Source of the DNA: Heliocidaris erythrogramma
Taxonomy: Eukaryota; Echinodermata; Echinoidea; Camarodonta; Echinometridae
Reading direction: 5' to 3'
DNA length: 64,000 nucleotides
Assembly (NCBI GenBank): GCA_025617745.1
Contig: CM046858.1
Location: forward strand, 44,465,750-44,529,749
This document shows positions 23,092 through 35,700 of the stretch, piece after piece. Every line of letters begins with the position of its first letter. The stretch's first letter is position 1. The translations under genes were made by a program, and so were the position numbers. Below the pieces are notes generated by a model, which was not told where the DNA came from, ran no database searches, and was given only the letters and a program-made list of their open reading frames with translations.

Positions 23092-24929
23092 TTAATTTTC
23101 TAAACTGTCTTCAGAGTCGATTGACTTAGTATTTATTTCACTCAACTCCTTTTTGCTCTCGGGATATGACGGAAATAACATGTTTCGGATGCTGGGTCTC
23201 ACCCTCGTTTTAGGGTATATGATAAAACATGGTACATCAGACGATGTCCCTTTGGGTTGAGAATCTAAGACTACACCACTTTCTTTATCAGCCTTATTTG
23301 AAGATACATTAAGCATGAAAACGTGACGGCGAGTGAACTTCTTACTCAACTTCTTTTTGCGAAGCATCCCTGTTTCATGAACAAGATCAGTATCAGTATC
23401 GCTGTTAGCTTCACTAGGCGTCATCGTTGATGGACGGCTATGTTGATCCTTCACTCCGAGAGTGAGTAATTGGAAGTCGAGTTCATTCCCAGCTTCGCTA
23501 GATTCGTTGGACATGTTAGAAATGACCTTTGCTTTGACAACACAAGGGGACTTCCTTTCCGACGTTGGATGTCCAGAAAGGGAGACTGTGATTGAGTTCT
23601 CAGCTTCTTCAGATTCATTGGAAGTGGCCTTTCCTTCCGCAACACAAGAAGACTTTCCTTCAGATGTTGGATGTGCAGAAAGGGAGTCTGTGACTGAGTT
23701 CTTAGGTTCTTCAGATTCATTGGAAGTGGCCGTTGCTTCGGCAACACGAGAAGACATTACTTGAGGCGTTGGATGTGCATAAAGGGAGCCTGTGATTGAG
23801 TTCTCAGCTTCAGATTCATTGGAAGTGGCCTTAGATTCAGCAACACTGGCAGACTTCCCTTCGGAAGTTGGATGTGCAAAAAGGGAGTCTGTGATTGAGT
23901 CATAATCTTCGCCAGCATCATTTGTTGGAGACACGGCGGGCATTCTGGGAATACTACTGCAGTACCCCGCGGTTGCATGGTCTTGACGAAGAGAATCCAG
24001 GATGGAATCGGAATTCCTTCTCGTAGGCCTAGGCCTACCATTGGATACTCTTGTTTTGGGAATATAATGTGAATAGCATCTTCTAAGTTCTGTGTATGTC
24101 GAAACAGATCCACGCTTAAGATCACTCTCATCATCTGTTTCACTGATGGTTCCCTGTGTCTTATGAATATGGCGCGAATAATACACTTCCGGAAAGCCCG
24201 TGGAAACCGATTCTGGAACGAAATTCCTCTCTTCAACTTCTTCTGAAGTCGTCATTCTCGTTGAACGATTATTCTGTGATTCACTTCTGGTCCAAGGGGC
24301 TGCCGGAGAAAGGTCTCCGTTTGTGTCACCTTGGCTGGTAGCACCAGTTTCATCAGGGCTCTGCAAGCGTGGCCACATGTCGAAGTCGACGTACCCGTAG
24401 TCATCAGCTGAAACATCCCTGTTTGTGGAATAACACCAAGGATCTAATGTTGCATCGTTGTCAGTCGCAGAAGTGCAATGTGGTATTTTAACCTGGGTTA
24501 GGCCTAGTTCTACTGCCATTGTTTTGGAACCACTGGAATTCAATTTACCAATGGTGGCTTGTCTGCAATTCGGGCAACCCCTATTATCGGAGCTTCCAAG
24601 ACGGTCTTTCGTGTCCGTATTGCTAGCTGACCGCAGAATAGACGTCGCTACAGATGCGGGACGTCGTGGATGAAAGGCTCTTGGAGCATCCATATTTTCA
24701 TAATGGCTGTGTGGTCTAATTTTATGATCTCTGTTCTGTTTATATCTCGTTAGCGAAGCATCTTTGTTAATTTGTTGGCTGCCGTTGTCTTGTAATTTTG
24801 GAGGAGTGGGAATTAGATTTGCACCCCTCTTATGTATTTTGCGATAAGCTGCAAATCCAATGATGATGATGATGGTGAATAGACAAATACCGGTAGGCAC
24901 GCAAATGGGAATCAATGGAGACACGCCGT
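23092..24929 (-). CDS. Gene A, TM and cytoplasmic-tail exon
   Basis: Acceptor aacatgcag|AC, phase 1, 1838 nt open to the stop. It carries the TM helix, the tail motifs and the four-fold acidic Ser/Thr-rich repeat at about 23490-23915. Homologous to 44757-46156 of gene C. Confidence 0.85.
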
Positions 24930-27900
24930 CTGCATGTTAGAAAACAAAAGAAATTTCCTTTTTTTTGGTAAAAATGAATGAGGGGCTATTAAAAAAATAT
25001 ATATATATATATTTAGGTGTTGTGTGCATATCGTTGACAATTATTACATTATACTTCTTCTGTCAGAAATGTTTCAATTTGTGAGAGAATGAACAAGAAA
25101 ACCTTTCGTTATTGGAAAAGAGTATCAGATTTTTTGAAAATCAGGGGCGTCGCTATTGGGGGGGGGGGTATGAAAAATATTCTGTCACCAAATACGACAT
25201 TTTTGTAGGATGTCGGCAAATTTAAAAAGAGATGACATTTTCTTTCTTTTTCTTTTCTTCTTGTCATAGGTAGTGTTGTTCTTCTTTTCCTCATTCTTCT
25301 CCGTCTTCACTTACATAATATTTTTTTTTTTTTATTTATTTATTTATTTATTTTTTTTTTTTTTTGGGGGGGGGGGGAATAGGGAAATTTTCGAGTACCT
25401 TGTCGACAATATTGGCCAGACACCCTTAATTAAAAATGTTGTAGGGACGCCTCTTGGTAATACGGCCATTCACTTCTAACACTGTCTATAAAAGAGAGAT
25501 TCCTCCCTTTCAACTGAACGTCCCGATTTATATTCACATATTCTACGATGGTTTTATAAATTAGGCGCTCACATAATCGCACCTTTATTGTATCATTAAT
25601 CTACCTTTTATTCTACACGAAAATCAATTAACATGCTGCTAATTACATACAAGTTTCATAAGGTATTACATCAATACGATATAGTCCATATGCCTAAAAA
25701 GGGTCTTTACTTTCAGAGAACCTTGTGATGAAGGGAGGGTGAGGTTCTAGGTTTAAAAAGAGAATTTGTCATTGCCAGTGAAAACAAATTAATGGTATAG
25801 CCTGGGGAAGTGCACACTAATATGCCTATTTGCTTATATTATGGGAATTTAGAGAAATTAATAGGAGTGAACTATGGCTTCTGGTAGCAAGTCAAGTATA
25901 AATCAAAACTAACCGAGACCACAAGGCTGTCCAATACTACCCTTGTTTTTAGCTAGGCTACCATGGAGGGGCTACCGTGGAATGCTCACAACGTTCCCGA
26001 ATAATAACGTCCTACCAGGTATAGACACCATTTTCCGGGGGGGGGGGGGGGGATACTCGTTTTTCTGAAGGTTCATAATTCCGAAACACAAAATTCCCAT
26101 ACGAGGGGGTTCATTATTCCGGAAATGAAAAAGGGAATTTTGTTGCATCATTCCGAAGGTTCATAATTCCAAAGGTTCGTTATTCTAAAGGTTGGTTTAT
26201 CAGAAGGGTCATAATTCCGAAAAAAAAAAGGTTTCGTAATTCCGAAAATGAAATAGGGTTCGTATTTCCTAAAAAGGAAAACAGGTTCATAATCCCGAAA
26301 ATAAGATATTGCTAACTATTCCGAAGGTTCGTAATTTCGAAAAATGATGGAGGGTTCTTTAACATATTCGGAATTATGAACCCTGATTCATTTTCGGAAT
26401 TATGAACCTGACTTAATTTTCGGAATTACGAACCCTATTTAATTTTAGGAATTATGAACCATATTTCATTTTCGGAATTATGAACCTTTGGAAAACACGA
26501 CATTTAACCCATTTGCCACACCTGGGTATAGAGTGGTAAATGTAAAATGACTTTCCAAAGGACTTGCCAAACTTTGACAGGGATGCAATAGTCATCCACG
26601 GTACAATAATACCATACTGTACATGTACAAGGTCTGCAGAAAGTAGTCCTACGTTATCTCCAGATCCAGACTCTTGATTCATCAAGCTTGTCGACATTAA
26701 CAAGTACTAATTTTATGATTGATAGCTACTGAAATCGTTTCATTTGACATGTTTGATAGGATGTGAGTAAAAACAGACTGTGGAATTTGTTATTAAAAAC
26801 AAGTTTCATGAAATGAGACCCTTTATTCTGTAAAAGAAGGGGGCACAAAAATAAAATAAATTCACATTTTAAAAGATGCCTTTATTGAAGAGGGAGGCCA
26901 TTTAAAAAAATATGTATTGAAGGGTGGGCACGGGCCAGTCGAGCCCTCTAAAATCCGCCGCTTCTTTCAAACACCGTTAATTATATTTTGACAGTCCATT
27001 TTGATTATGAATTTTCACCTGTTTTGATAATACTGATGTACTAATGTACTTCCTCTGAACAGAAGTGGAGGTGTCGTGGTATAGTGGTTTCATTCACGGG
27101 ACTCTCAATCCAAGGGTTCAGGGTTTGAATATCAGCCCGGCACTAGAGTCTTTTGGCAAGACATTAATCCACATTTGCCACTCTCCACCCAGGTGTTAAA
27201 TGGGTACCTGACATGATTTATTCCTTGAAATGCGCTGATTACGGCTGCCGGAGCTAAAGCCAGGGTAATAATATCCAAACCCTTTGGAAGCGCATAAGGA
27301 CGTTATATCATAATGCGATATGCGCTATACAAGAACGGTTTATTATTGTTATTATTATTAGATTGAATGGGCATTATACCTTCTTTGTCTTCCTTCGAGG
27401 TAGGCCTGCAGACCATGGATAGATGGAATGTTGCTTTTGGAGAGTTTACTGTGAAGTAAAAAAAGGGGAAAAGAAGAAGATAAATAAATAAACAAGTGAA
27501 CAATAGGGTGAGGACGTAAATGCTTTAATAACTTTATTTCTAGGTAATATATGAAAAAACAAAATAAATGACACATTTATCATTAAAAATGGCAAGAGGA
27601 ATTAAGGTCACGTCTAAACAGAATTGATATAGGTGTATTCTAAAGACTTCAGAAGTAAAAGTATACATACTTAAAAAAAAATAATAATGAATAAGAGTAA
27701 TAATGAATTAAAGTAATAATAATAATAATAATAATAATCATAATAATACATGTATTATTATTAATAATAATAATAATAATAATGATTATAATGATAATAA
27801 TATCAATAATATAAATACAACAATAAAAATAACAATAACAATAAAGAAAAATATTTACACATTAAAAGCAACTTTATAGCACCATTTCTACTGGATACCA

Positions 27901-29709
27901 AGCGCTTGTAAAATATTATTCCACAAATTAGATATGACAGTTATAAATGAGAATTATTTATTGACCGTGCAATGTATACCTCTGTACAAAGAAACTGCAG
28001 TGTAACCACCACAAAATGACTCCGTATGATTCTGACAGGGCAATCCACAAACATTATCAACCAACTTCATTAGGCAATCTTGTTCACAAGAGCACGAACA
28101 TTTTGTCCGATTGTAAAGCCCTGCTACGGGAAATCCTTTATCTTTGCATCTTCTTCTGCAAGAGTTGGGCGTTGATATGAAGTCCGAAATGTTGATGTCG
28201 TAATCGAATTTCAAGCAGAGAAGGGGGTAGCAACCATAGTAATATCCATCTGTGAAAATCAAAGACACCTATACATTGTAATCTTAGAAGTATCGCTATC
28301 AGGTACCAGTGCCGGTCCAGGTTTGTTAGAGAGGGTTGGGACTAGATGTATTTCAATGAAATATGATTTCATGAATCCCGTTCATGAAGGGGGGGGGGGG
28401 GGGGGGGCGGGGGTGATTACGGTTGAGGAAAGAGAAAGAAAAGTCATATTGTTATATATTTTTCTTCTTATCCTCTTCATTTCCCCCTTTTCAACAATGA
28501 ACGTAAAAGTCTTTGCCATGAATTAGGGAATAATTGGAAATATCAAATTGGAAATATCAAATCGAGATAACGAGAACAAATTGCTCATTGTATGCCAAAC
28601 CATTGCTCTTGTTAAAGAGATAAAACAATACTATAAAAATGACGAAAAAAGAAGAAAAATTATACAATGTTTGTATTATTCAAACACCCTCTACAGTGCA
28701 TCTAAGAAAAATAGTTAACAGTCGGAAAAAGTCTCCCCAAATAAATATTTTAAAATATTTATAAGAAATGTTCATACCTTTGGATAGTTTAGGTCTCTTC
28801 TATGAAATGAGAGAAAACAAAAACAAATCTGGCCATATTTTAAGCTTGAGTGAGCAAATGCGACTTTTGCGAAAAGGTGCAAAATCCAAACTTGACAAAA
28901 ACTTTCTATTTGTTCTGGCTGGTATTAACCAATTTGAGAACTATTAAAAGTTGACAGTTGAAAAAAGTCTCCCCAAATGAACATTTTAAATATTATGTTC
29001 ATGAAATTTGCCTACCTTTGGATTGTCTTTCCTATCAAATGACACCAAAAAAGTTTGACGACATTTTACGCTTGAGTGAGCAAAAGCCATTGTTGTTAAA
29101 TGGTGCAAAAATCCATGGTTGACAAAGAGTTTGTATGGGTTCTGGCTGGTATCAGCAAAGTTAGGGTCTTGAAAAAGCTTAGAAATTTTAATATTCTGAC
29201 CATTAAAAGGCAGTTTGTGAAGGAATAGGCTTTGTTTTCTGTAGTCCTGACATATCCCTTCAAAACTTCATGGTTGACTGAGAAAGCCAGCTTGAATTAG
29301 AAACTTGTCAAAATTGATAATTGAAAGCTGTTAATAAAGTAGTCAATTGTTTACTGAAGCATAACAATGGTGATCAGATACGTCAGTAGTAGTACATACA
29401 GAGAACAAAACCTGGTCTTTCATAAATTGTCTTTTATTGGTCAAAATATGAAAATTTCTTAGCCTTTTCATGATCTCAATTTTGCTGATACCAGCCAGAA
29501 CAACTACCAATTCTTGTCCAGTCTAGATTTTGCACATTTTGGCAAAAGTGGCCTTAGCTAAATCGAGCGTTATATCTTTCTGTAGGGTACATCCAATTGC
29601 TTTCGATTTTCTTACCTGTTGCATATCCCAGAGATCCATCCTCAACCGATTTCATAATCACTGAAGAGAACAAGTCCATGACCAAGAAGACAATTGCAGA
29701 ACGGTACAT
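23092..29709 (-). CDS. Gene A: WSC-domain single-pass receptor-like protein, 733 aa (intact copy)
   Basis: Model: 29709-29616, 28249-27980, 24929-23092, all introns phase 1, frame closed by the stop at 23092. Residues 1-~20 are a signal peptide (MYRSAIVFLVMDLFSSVIM). Residues ~32-121 form one WSC domain with Cys pattern GCYP, CRRRC, KCSCSC, CGLPC and CGGYTAVSLYR, plus N-glycosylation sequons NIS, NRT and NHT. Residues ~127-149 are a TM helix (GICLFTIIIIIGFAAY) with basic residues after it. The ~580-residue tail has GCPNCRQ, GKLNSSGSKTMAVELGL, ATLDPWCYSTNR, DDYGYVDFD, VYYSRHIHK, four ~34-residue repeats (HPTSEGKS...ATSNESEEAE) and a conserved C-terminal block. No stalk exon was found. WSC domains are known or predicted carbohydrate binders in fungal sensors and animal surface proteins. 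A signalling role is inferred from the topology and tail only. No transcript support. Confidence 0.8.
23490..23915 (-). repeat. Four in-frame ~102-bp coding repeats
   Basis: Each unit reads N-S-[IV]-T-x-SL-x-[AG]-HPT, then a Ser/Lys segment, then [AV]TSNESEE or a variant. Unit starts follow GEDYDSIT, AENSITG, PKNSVTD and AENSITV. Gene C has one such unit (DSTTDPF...HPTSAKKSSS). The same four units occur in copy 1 (4830-5240). Confidence 0.85.
26037..26507. mobile_element. Inverted-repeat element with TTCGGAATTATGAACC array (copy 2)
   Basis: Copy 2 counterpart of 7365-7837, in the intron between the WSC and TM exons of gene A. Same fold-back arrangement and ends. Confidence 0.7.
27063..27357 (+). 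mobile_element. tRNA-derived SINE (copy 2)
   Basis: Counterpart of 8399-8692 with the same box A-like head, body and (ATT)n tail, in the same intron of gene A. Confidence 0.8.
27980..28249 (-). CDS. Gene A, WSC-domain exon
   Basis: A 270-nt phase 1-1 exon (ttttcacag|AT ... AGAG|gtatac). It encodes DGYYYGCYPLLCLKF, NSCRRRCKDKGF, LYNRTKCSCSC, CGLPC and SFCGGYTAVSLYR, matching the WSC consensus of paired Cys, 'YG.EC.C' and 'C..PC.G....CGG...SVY'. Confidence 0.88.
29616..29709 (-). CDS. Gene A, signal-peptide exon
   Basis: ATG at 29709 chosen because it is the only Met giving a hydrophobic leader that splices in phase 1 (G|gtaag at 29616/29615) to the WSC exon. It encodes 31 residues, with a spacer (KSVEDGSLGYAT) after the hydrophobic core. 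A stretch of about 120 bp upstream is conserved with gene C. Confidence 0.8.
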
Positions 29710-29850
29710 GTTTATCACTTAACTATTTACAAATGATTTAATACAAAAGCAGAACATACAGTAATACTAACAAATAAGGTAATGTTACAAAGTTCGCCTA
29801 CATATGAACACGTAACAGTGTTACTCTCCACATGCCAAGAGAAAAATGCG
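29710..29850 (-). promoter_or_regulatory. Conserved 5' flank of gene A (candidate promoter/5' UTR)
   Basis: Immediately upstream of the ATG, 'gtaaatagttaagtg', 'gttctgcttttgtatt' and 'gagtaacactgttacgtg' (minus strand) are shared nearly verbatim with the flank of gene C at 51430-51545. The introns of the two genes have diverged more. No clear TATA box was identified. Confidence 0.4.
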
Positions 29851-30670
29851 GCTATGACACAGGTGATTGCTGATTATACCTCTAAAGAAACTTTTAATAT
29901 ACCATTAATCATGGCTATTCTGTTTCTATGAAAGACTCATTTAAAAATTCCAGATAGTTACCTTTCAGTAAGGGTCTTTAGTGAATATAAATGAATCCTA
30001 ACTGTACTTTCGTTTTATAAATTTGTCATGAATCATAAAGGAAAGAAACCGAAATTTTGTTTTTATACAGAGCTCTATGAATGACAAAAGTTTTATATCA
30101 ATGTTTAGTATTTTATAGTCCATAATACATAATATATGGATATGTTCTAGTTAACATGTAATATGTACGGTACTTAAGATAATTTACAACACAACTAGCC
30201 TCAACGCTTCATATTGAGAACTTTTTCATGGTTAAAAGATACATGTCACATAATTTATACTTTTTCATACTCGTTAGATTCGACATACTTTTCATAAATA
30301 AATCATATTCAAGAGAAATAATACATAAATGAATATAGTTTAAAAATATTGAAATGTTGCTATCAAACGCATCATTCAGGCTTTTTTGCATTTCGTCCAC
30401 CCCCATGACATGACAAGCACTGGTCCAATGTATTGCTCAACACTGATTTTTCATCAAAGAAAAATTAATGGAAGGAACCCAAAGATATAAGCCCTACTCG
30501 TAGAAGTCTTTTAGGCATGCATACTAATTTATTTCTAGTCTAAATTTCCTGGAATATGTATCTGTATTGCATCTACTACTTCTATAATAATTATCGGACC
30601 TGTCAAGTTAGTAATAACGATAATGATTATAATAATGATAACAAAAATATCATTATTAATAATAATAATG

Positions 30671-30707
<37 letters not shown>

Positions 30708-31442
30708 GCCATCATCTATACATGATGAATCCCGGGAAGAATCGAGAACATCAGAAAAGGAGAAAACTTGTGTGGCTAGTTCCCCAGAAAGAGCCCTGGT
30801 CATAGGTGTGGTTGATGCCCCAGGAGGAATGTGCTTCTGGAACTAGATCTGTCTCTAAATCAGCTTTACTGAAAGACATTGTTGATCAGCCATGAATAAT
30901 AAACCCTTGGATTATGATTATTACTATGTTGCAGTCCTCTTCCATTTCTCTCGAATCCAAGTTCCCTATCCTCGTCTCTCCCACTCTTTGTCTGTCCCTT
31001 TCTTCTTTTCCTGTATTAATTATTTTATATTTGTGTATTCAGGCGTAACCGCTACAAGCATCTGCTTATTGGGATCGCGCCTTACTCCTTGTAATATTGC
31101 AAGTTCTTGATTGTACTGATACTACTGTATATGCATGTAAATTATACTATTTGAATAAATATTGAATGTCAAAATCAATGGAAAAGATAATCTGAATTTG
31201 AAAAAAAATAATAATTTGAATTTGAGAAGCGTGAAAAGGTTCTTTAGAAATTAGGCCTGTGAGCTGGATGTCCCTTCCGCGAACGTGAATAAAAGTAACG
31301 GCCCCAAGATGTTGGGCTCCTGGTTTGATGTGCACTCGACGTTCGTTTAAACCCCCCCCCCCCCCCAAATCTATCTGTCTGTAGAATAAGCCCACGGATC
31401 AAGAGTCCCTGAATTACAACTCTTTCCTCTGATAATAGATGT

Positions 31443-32372
31443 CAGGCTCGTATCCAGGGGTTCTAAAAGGGTGGGTCGTTTTTGGCAAAAGTGGACCTTT
31501 TTGTCATAATCAATACGGACCTTGCTAGGGGGTCGGGGGCATGCTCCCCCCGGAAAATTTTAAAATCTAGATGATTTCTGCTGCAATTTAAGGACTCCCG
31601 AGGGGAAATTTAGGGGTTGTGAATGATGATTTTGAACACACATTTTTGAAGTCGCAGAAACAAAATATTTATTAGAGTGTGTGTTACATTCACTTGTAAC
31701 AGCTAGACCACAGTGACAGCATTTTGAGCAGCCACAATGACATACTCGTGACCCATGCCATGGTTTTCACATTTTTCTTTTACAGAACGACGCCAGAGCT
31801 CTGACCACTGTCTGTCTGTCCGAATGCATCTAGTGTTGGTCTAACGGTGTCAGGAAGCCTGGACTTTTGGACGGATTAGATACAACTCCAGTGTTGCCAA
31901 CTCTACGTATTTATACGTAGAATACGTATTTTGAGGGTCAACTACGTTCTACGTACTCATTAATCAATAATGGGTTACTTCTACGTATTTCCAAGAGGTG
32001 TTACTGTGTTGGCAATTTTTCTTCAAAAATGGCCTTATTGAAACGCACCAAATAGCATCAAAATTTCAAAATTTTCCTGGGGGAGGACCCCCAGAACCCC
32101 GTGACGACAGGGGATCACCTCTCGTGCTCTCCCCGCGCTGCCGCTCCGCCGCTCCGGAGCTATGGCCACCTCTTTTTAAAATCTACTTATTACTTTTTGT
32201 TGTTGGCAACACTGCAACTCACTACACCAGCTTTGATGCTGTACAACTGACGGCGTGTGGGTAATTCTGGTAACAAAGATTAAAGGTGTGTGTGTTTTTT
32301 TTTTCATGAAAAAGCGGGCCTCAGCCCCTCCGACCCTCCGACCCCTCCGACCCCCCTCTGGCTACGGGCCTG
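31443..32372. mobile_element. 930-bp hAT-like element in the gene B tail exon (copy 2)
   Basis: Same element as 12789-13718 with the GATGT duplication. It holds the nested CAGTGTTGCCAAC element at 31889-32214, itself flanked by CAACTC. Its presence in both copies shows the insertions predate the 18-kb duplication or allele split. Confidence 0.75.
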
Positions 32373-32453
32373 GATGTAATCCGCTACTATTTCTTAACCT
32401 GTCAGGGCCCCAATCAAGAATCGGAAGCCCACCTAGGTATCCTTGTCTGAAAC

Positions 32454-32785
32454 TCACATAGACGAGATCGGGTGCATCTGCTTTGGCGGATTGCCCGATT
32501 GCCTGTCCAATGACATATAATGACGTAACGGTATATCGGTTCGATCTTCAGATTGATTACCGGTGCTTCTTGTTTCTAAGTTAATATCAACATTAGCGTC
32601 GATATTCTGGTGCCTGCGTTGAGGTGCTGTCGTTGCAGTAACGAGAATTTGTGTCCTTGTACATTTTCTGCCTAGTTGGTATGTTGTCATGGCAAAGGCT
32701 ACGATGAAAAGGCAAATACCGACTAGCACGTAAAGCGGAATTGCCAGAATTATACCACCTGTACCATGTGTACCTTGTGTAGGCC
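32454..32785 (-). CDS. Gene B, TM and short-tail exon
   Basis: Acceptor aaaatag|GG, phase 1, 332 nt to the stop at 32454. TM helix IILAIPLYVLVGICLFIVAF, then QLGRKCTRTQ and ~80 further residues ending HPISSM. Compared with gene D the frame is lost by a 1-nt deletion about ten codons before the end, and the rest of the ancestral tail (TLDPWAYSTDR...) lies beyond inserted DNA. Confidence 0.8.
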
Positions 32786-35700
32786 CTATTTTACACAATA
32801 GAGACAGTGAAACTGTGATAATAACATCAATTTTTTATTGTCAATGGACAAATGTATTTATAAATGTTCCTCCGCTTAATCTAAAATATGAATTCAAATT
32901 AGATTCAAAACTTTGAAATCATTTTTGCATGTATTATTACTTTCGAATATTTACCCTAAAGGCACCTGAAAATGTGATAAAGGTACTTTTATTATTATCA
33001 TTATTATTATTATTTTTATTATTTTTTATTAGTATCATCATGGCCATCAATATTATTTTGCTTTTCAGATTTTTTTTTAGGACAGGTGCCCACTCCATTT
33101 TACAAACACCTGGATCCGCATGTTTCGGAAAGGCTCCATATTTGGTCTTATAATGGAGACCTCATGCTTCATTACGAGAGGACCATCCATCATGGACTTT
33201 TTTACATTTTAGTTCCTTATAGCAAAAAGGAATTTGAAATGAATATTTCTGAAAACATTTTTCCACTTGTATTAAAAGATTCATGTACCAGGCCACCATT
33301 TGTTCACCCCCCCCCCCCCGGTTTTGTTGAAAGGGTGCGTTGGGAGCGTCGGGTCGCGTCGCATTGAATGGAACGTCACCATTCGTCCAAAGCCCACCCC
33401 CATCGGTTTTGCCGAAAGGTTGCGTTGACTTTTTCTAAATATTGTTGTTATTATTATTATTATTATCAGGCAGGTGTCAGGGGCGGATCCAGGATTTTGT
33501 AAAATAGGGGGCACAGAGCCGGAAAACTATTGTGTACTTAAGGTATGCCAGTTGGGTTTCAAAGGAGGGGGGGGGGGGCGGACGGCAGATTCGCCCCCCT
33601 CCCTGGATCCGCCCCTGATTGATTATTATCATTAATCAGGGGCGGATCCAGGATTTTGTAAGGGGGGGGGGGGCACAGAAATGCAGGGCTGTCAACTTTG
33701 GAGGGAGATCCGTATTTAAATTGCTCGGGGGGGGGGGGGGGGTTGGCGAGATTTTTTTCTTCGCGAGCCCTCCAAAAGTCGCTCAGTGGACGGGGGGGGG
33801 GGGGTGTGGGTTATCAGATTTTATGGGGTCCATTTTTCCTCCCATAATTCTCTGCAACAAAAAACAAACAAACAAACAAACAATAAAAGGTTATCAGTTC
33901 TAAAGGGGGGGGGGGGGCACAATAAAAAAGGGGCACATTGCATATTTTTCTTTCAAAGGGGGTGGGGGGGGGCACGGGCCGGGATCCGTATATAAGTCCA
34001 CCGCTGTCATTATTATTACATTTTTAAAAAAGTCCAAACGCACCCTTTCGGCAAAACCAGGGAGGGGGGGGGGGGGCTTTGGACGAATGGTGGCGTTCCA
34101 GTCAACGCGACGCGCGCTACCCACCCTTTCGGAACAAGCCTGTCTGACAAAGCAACAACTTGTGTATGCTTAACAAAAAAACTGCCTCACTTATGAAACA
34201 GATTAACCAAATATCTTGACACAATTATGTTATATGACAGGGTAAAAATCCCTTCATTTGAATGTACATGACTACAAAAATTGTATATTATAATGAAATC
34301 CAGTGTCATGAATTCCACAGGTGATCATGAGTGTCATCGTAGCTAGTATACAGGTCAGTGGGAATCTCACAAATAGCACTGCTCTAACATTACTTTGTAA
34401 TTAAATGACACCACCCATGGGATAATGTATAGCTCCAAGGAAACTGCAACTTTTTGAGACATTGTTGTCCTTCTTAATAAATAATCTAATTGGATTAATT
34501 TAAAGATATTTTCAACAGGCTGACAATTATCTACATGATTATTGGCTTATCGGATTATTATTCATTCCACTTTAATCACACATACGACCACCCACATACA
34601 CCTACGCACACGCACATCCACACACACTTGGATCAACTTGTTACAAATAGAAACAGAAATATTTACCCTTTGTATCATGGTCCACATTTAGAGACTGGTC
34701 TTCCTGAGGTGTCTTGCAACTTTTAGATTTTCTCGTGGACGTTTTTTGTGCCTTCACTGTAATACCAAAACCATGAAAAAAGAAACATCATGAATTGAAC
34801 AAATTGTACTATAGCATAACAAATATTGTGAGAAAGAAAGGGAAATAGTTGGATGATATATGTTCGTATAATTCACGTTTTTCTTTTTGCAAGATAGATA
34901 TTCTAATTTATGAAACTGATACGAAATGGAGGCAAGGAGGGACCGTTTTGTGATTTCAGGGAAGACAGAAATAGAAGGAGGGATAAAACCGTTAAGTTGT
35001 AGTGCATTACATTATTGTCAAAGAACCAAATATTGGAAACAGCTTGTGGAGGCCTAAATTTATTTACACGGCCATTAAACTATCGGCTTCAGTGATTCTA
35101 TTGCATTAAAAGCAATTGACATTTTTTTATATGAGTTGGCTCGTTTTCTTTTCTTTAGACTGTCAGGGGCTTTGCAAGAGTTTAAGTGGCGCATCACCCG
35201 GAGTCTCTGTCCACCTTTCTGGCATGTTTCAAAACTTCCCTTTTACAAGCTATGCTTCTATGCTGGTCTCTGTTTTCATTCTCATTTTCATAAAATTAAT
35301 CTAACGTAGTCTTCATTACTGTTAATTTTTTTTTTTACAACTCAAACTTTAATGTACTTTATTTTGCTTGTAATGATCGAAAACGTTTCTGCACCAAGTT
35401 GTGTTGTGAATTATTTGTATATTGTTAATTGCACAATACATATTGTTATATACATGTACTTTGAAAAATGAAAATGTAATGAAATAAAATCTAAATCTGA
35501 AATCTGAAAAATCTGAAGCTTATATAATTTTTTTTCTACATGTCTTTATGTTCTACACGTTTTACCTGTGTATACAGAAACTGCAGTATAACCACCGCAA
35601 GATAACGCTATGTCACCATGACATGGCAATCCACAGTAGGTGTCGGAATAGCGGTGTAAACATGTCAGCTCACATGCACAAGAGCATTTCGTCCGGTTGT

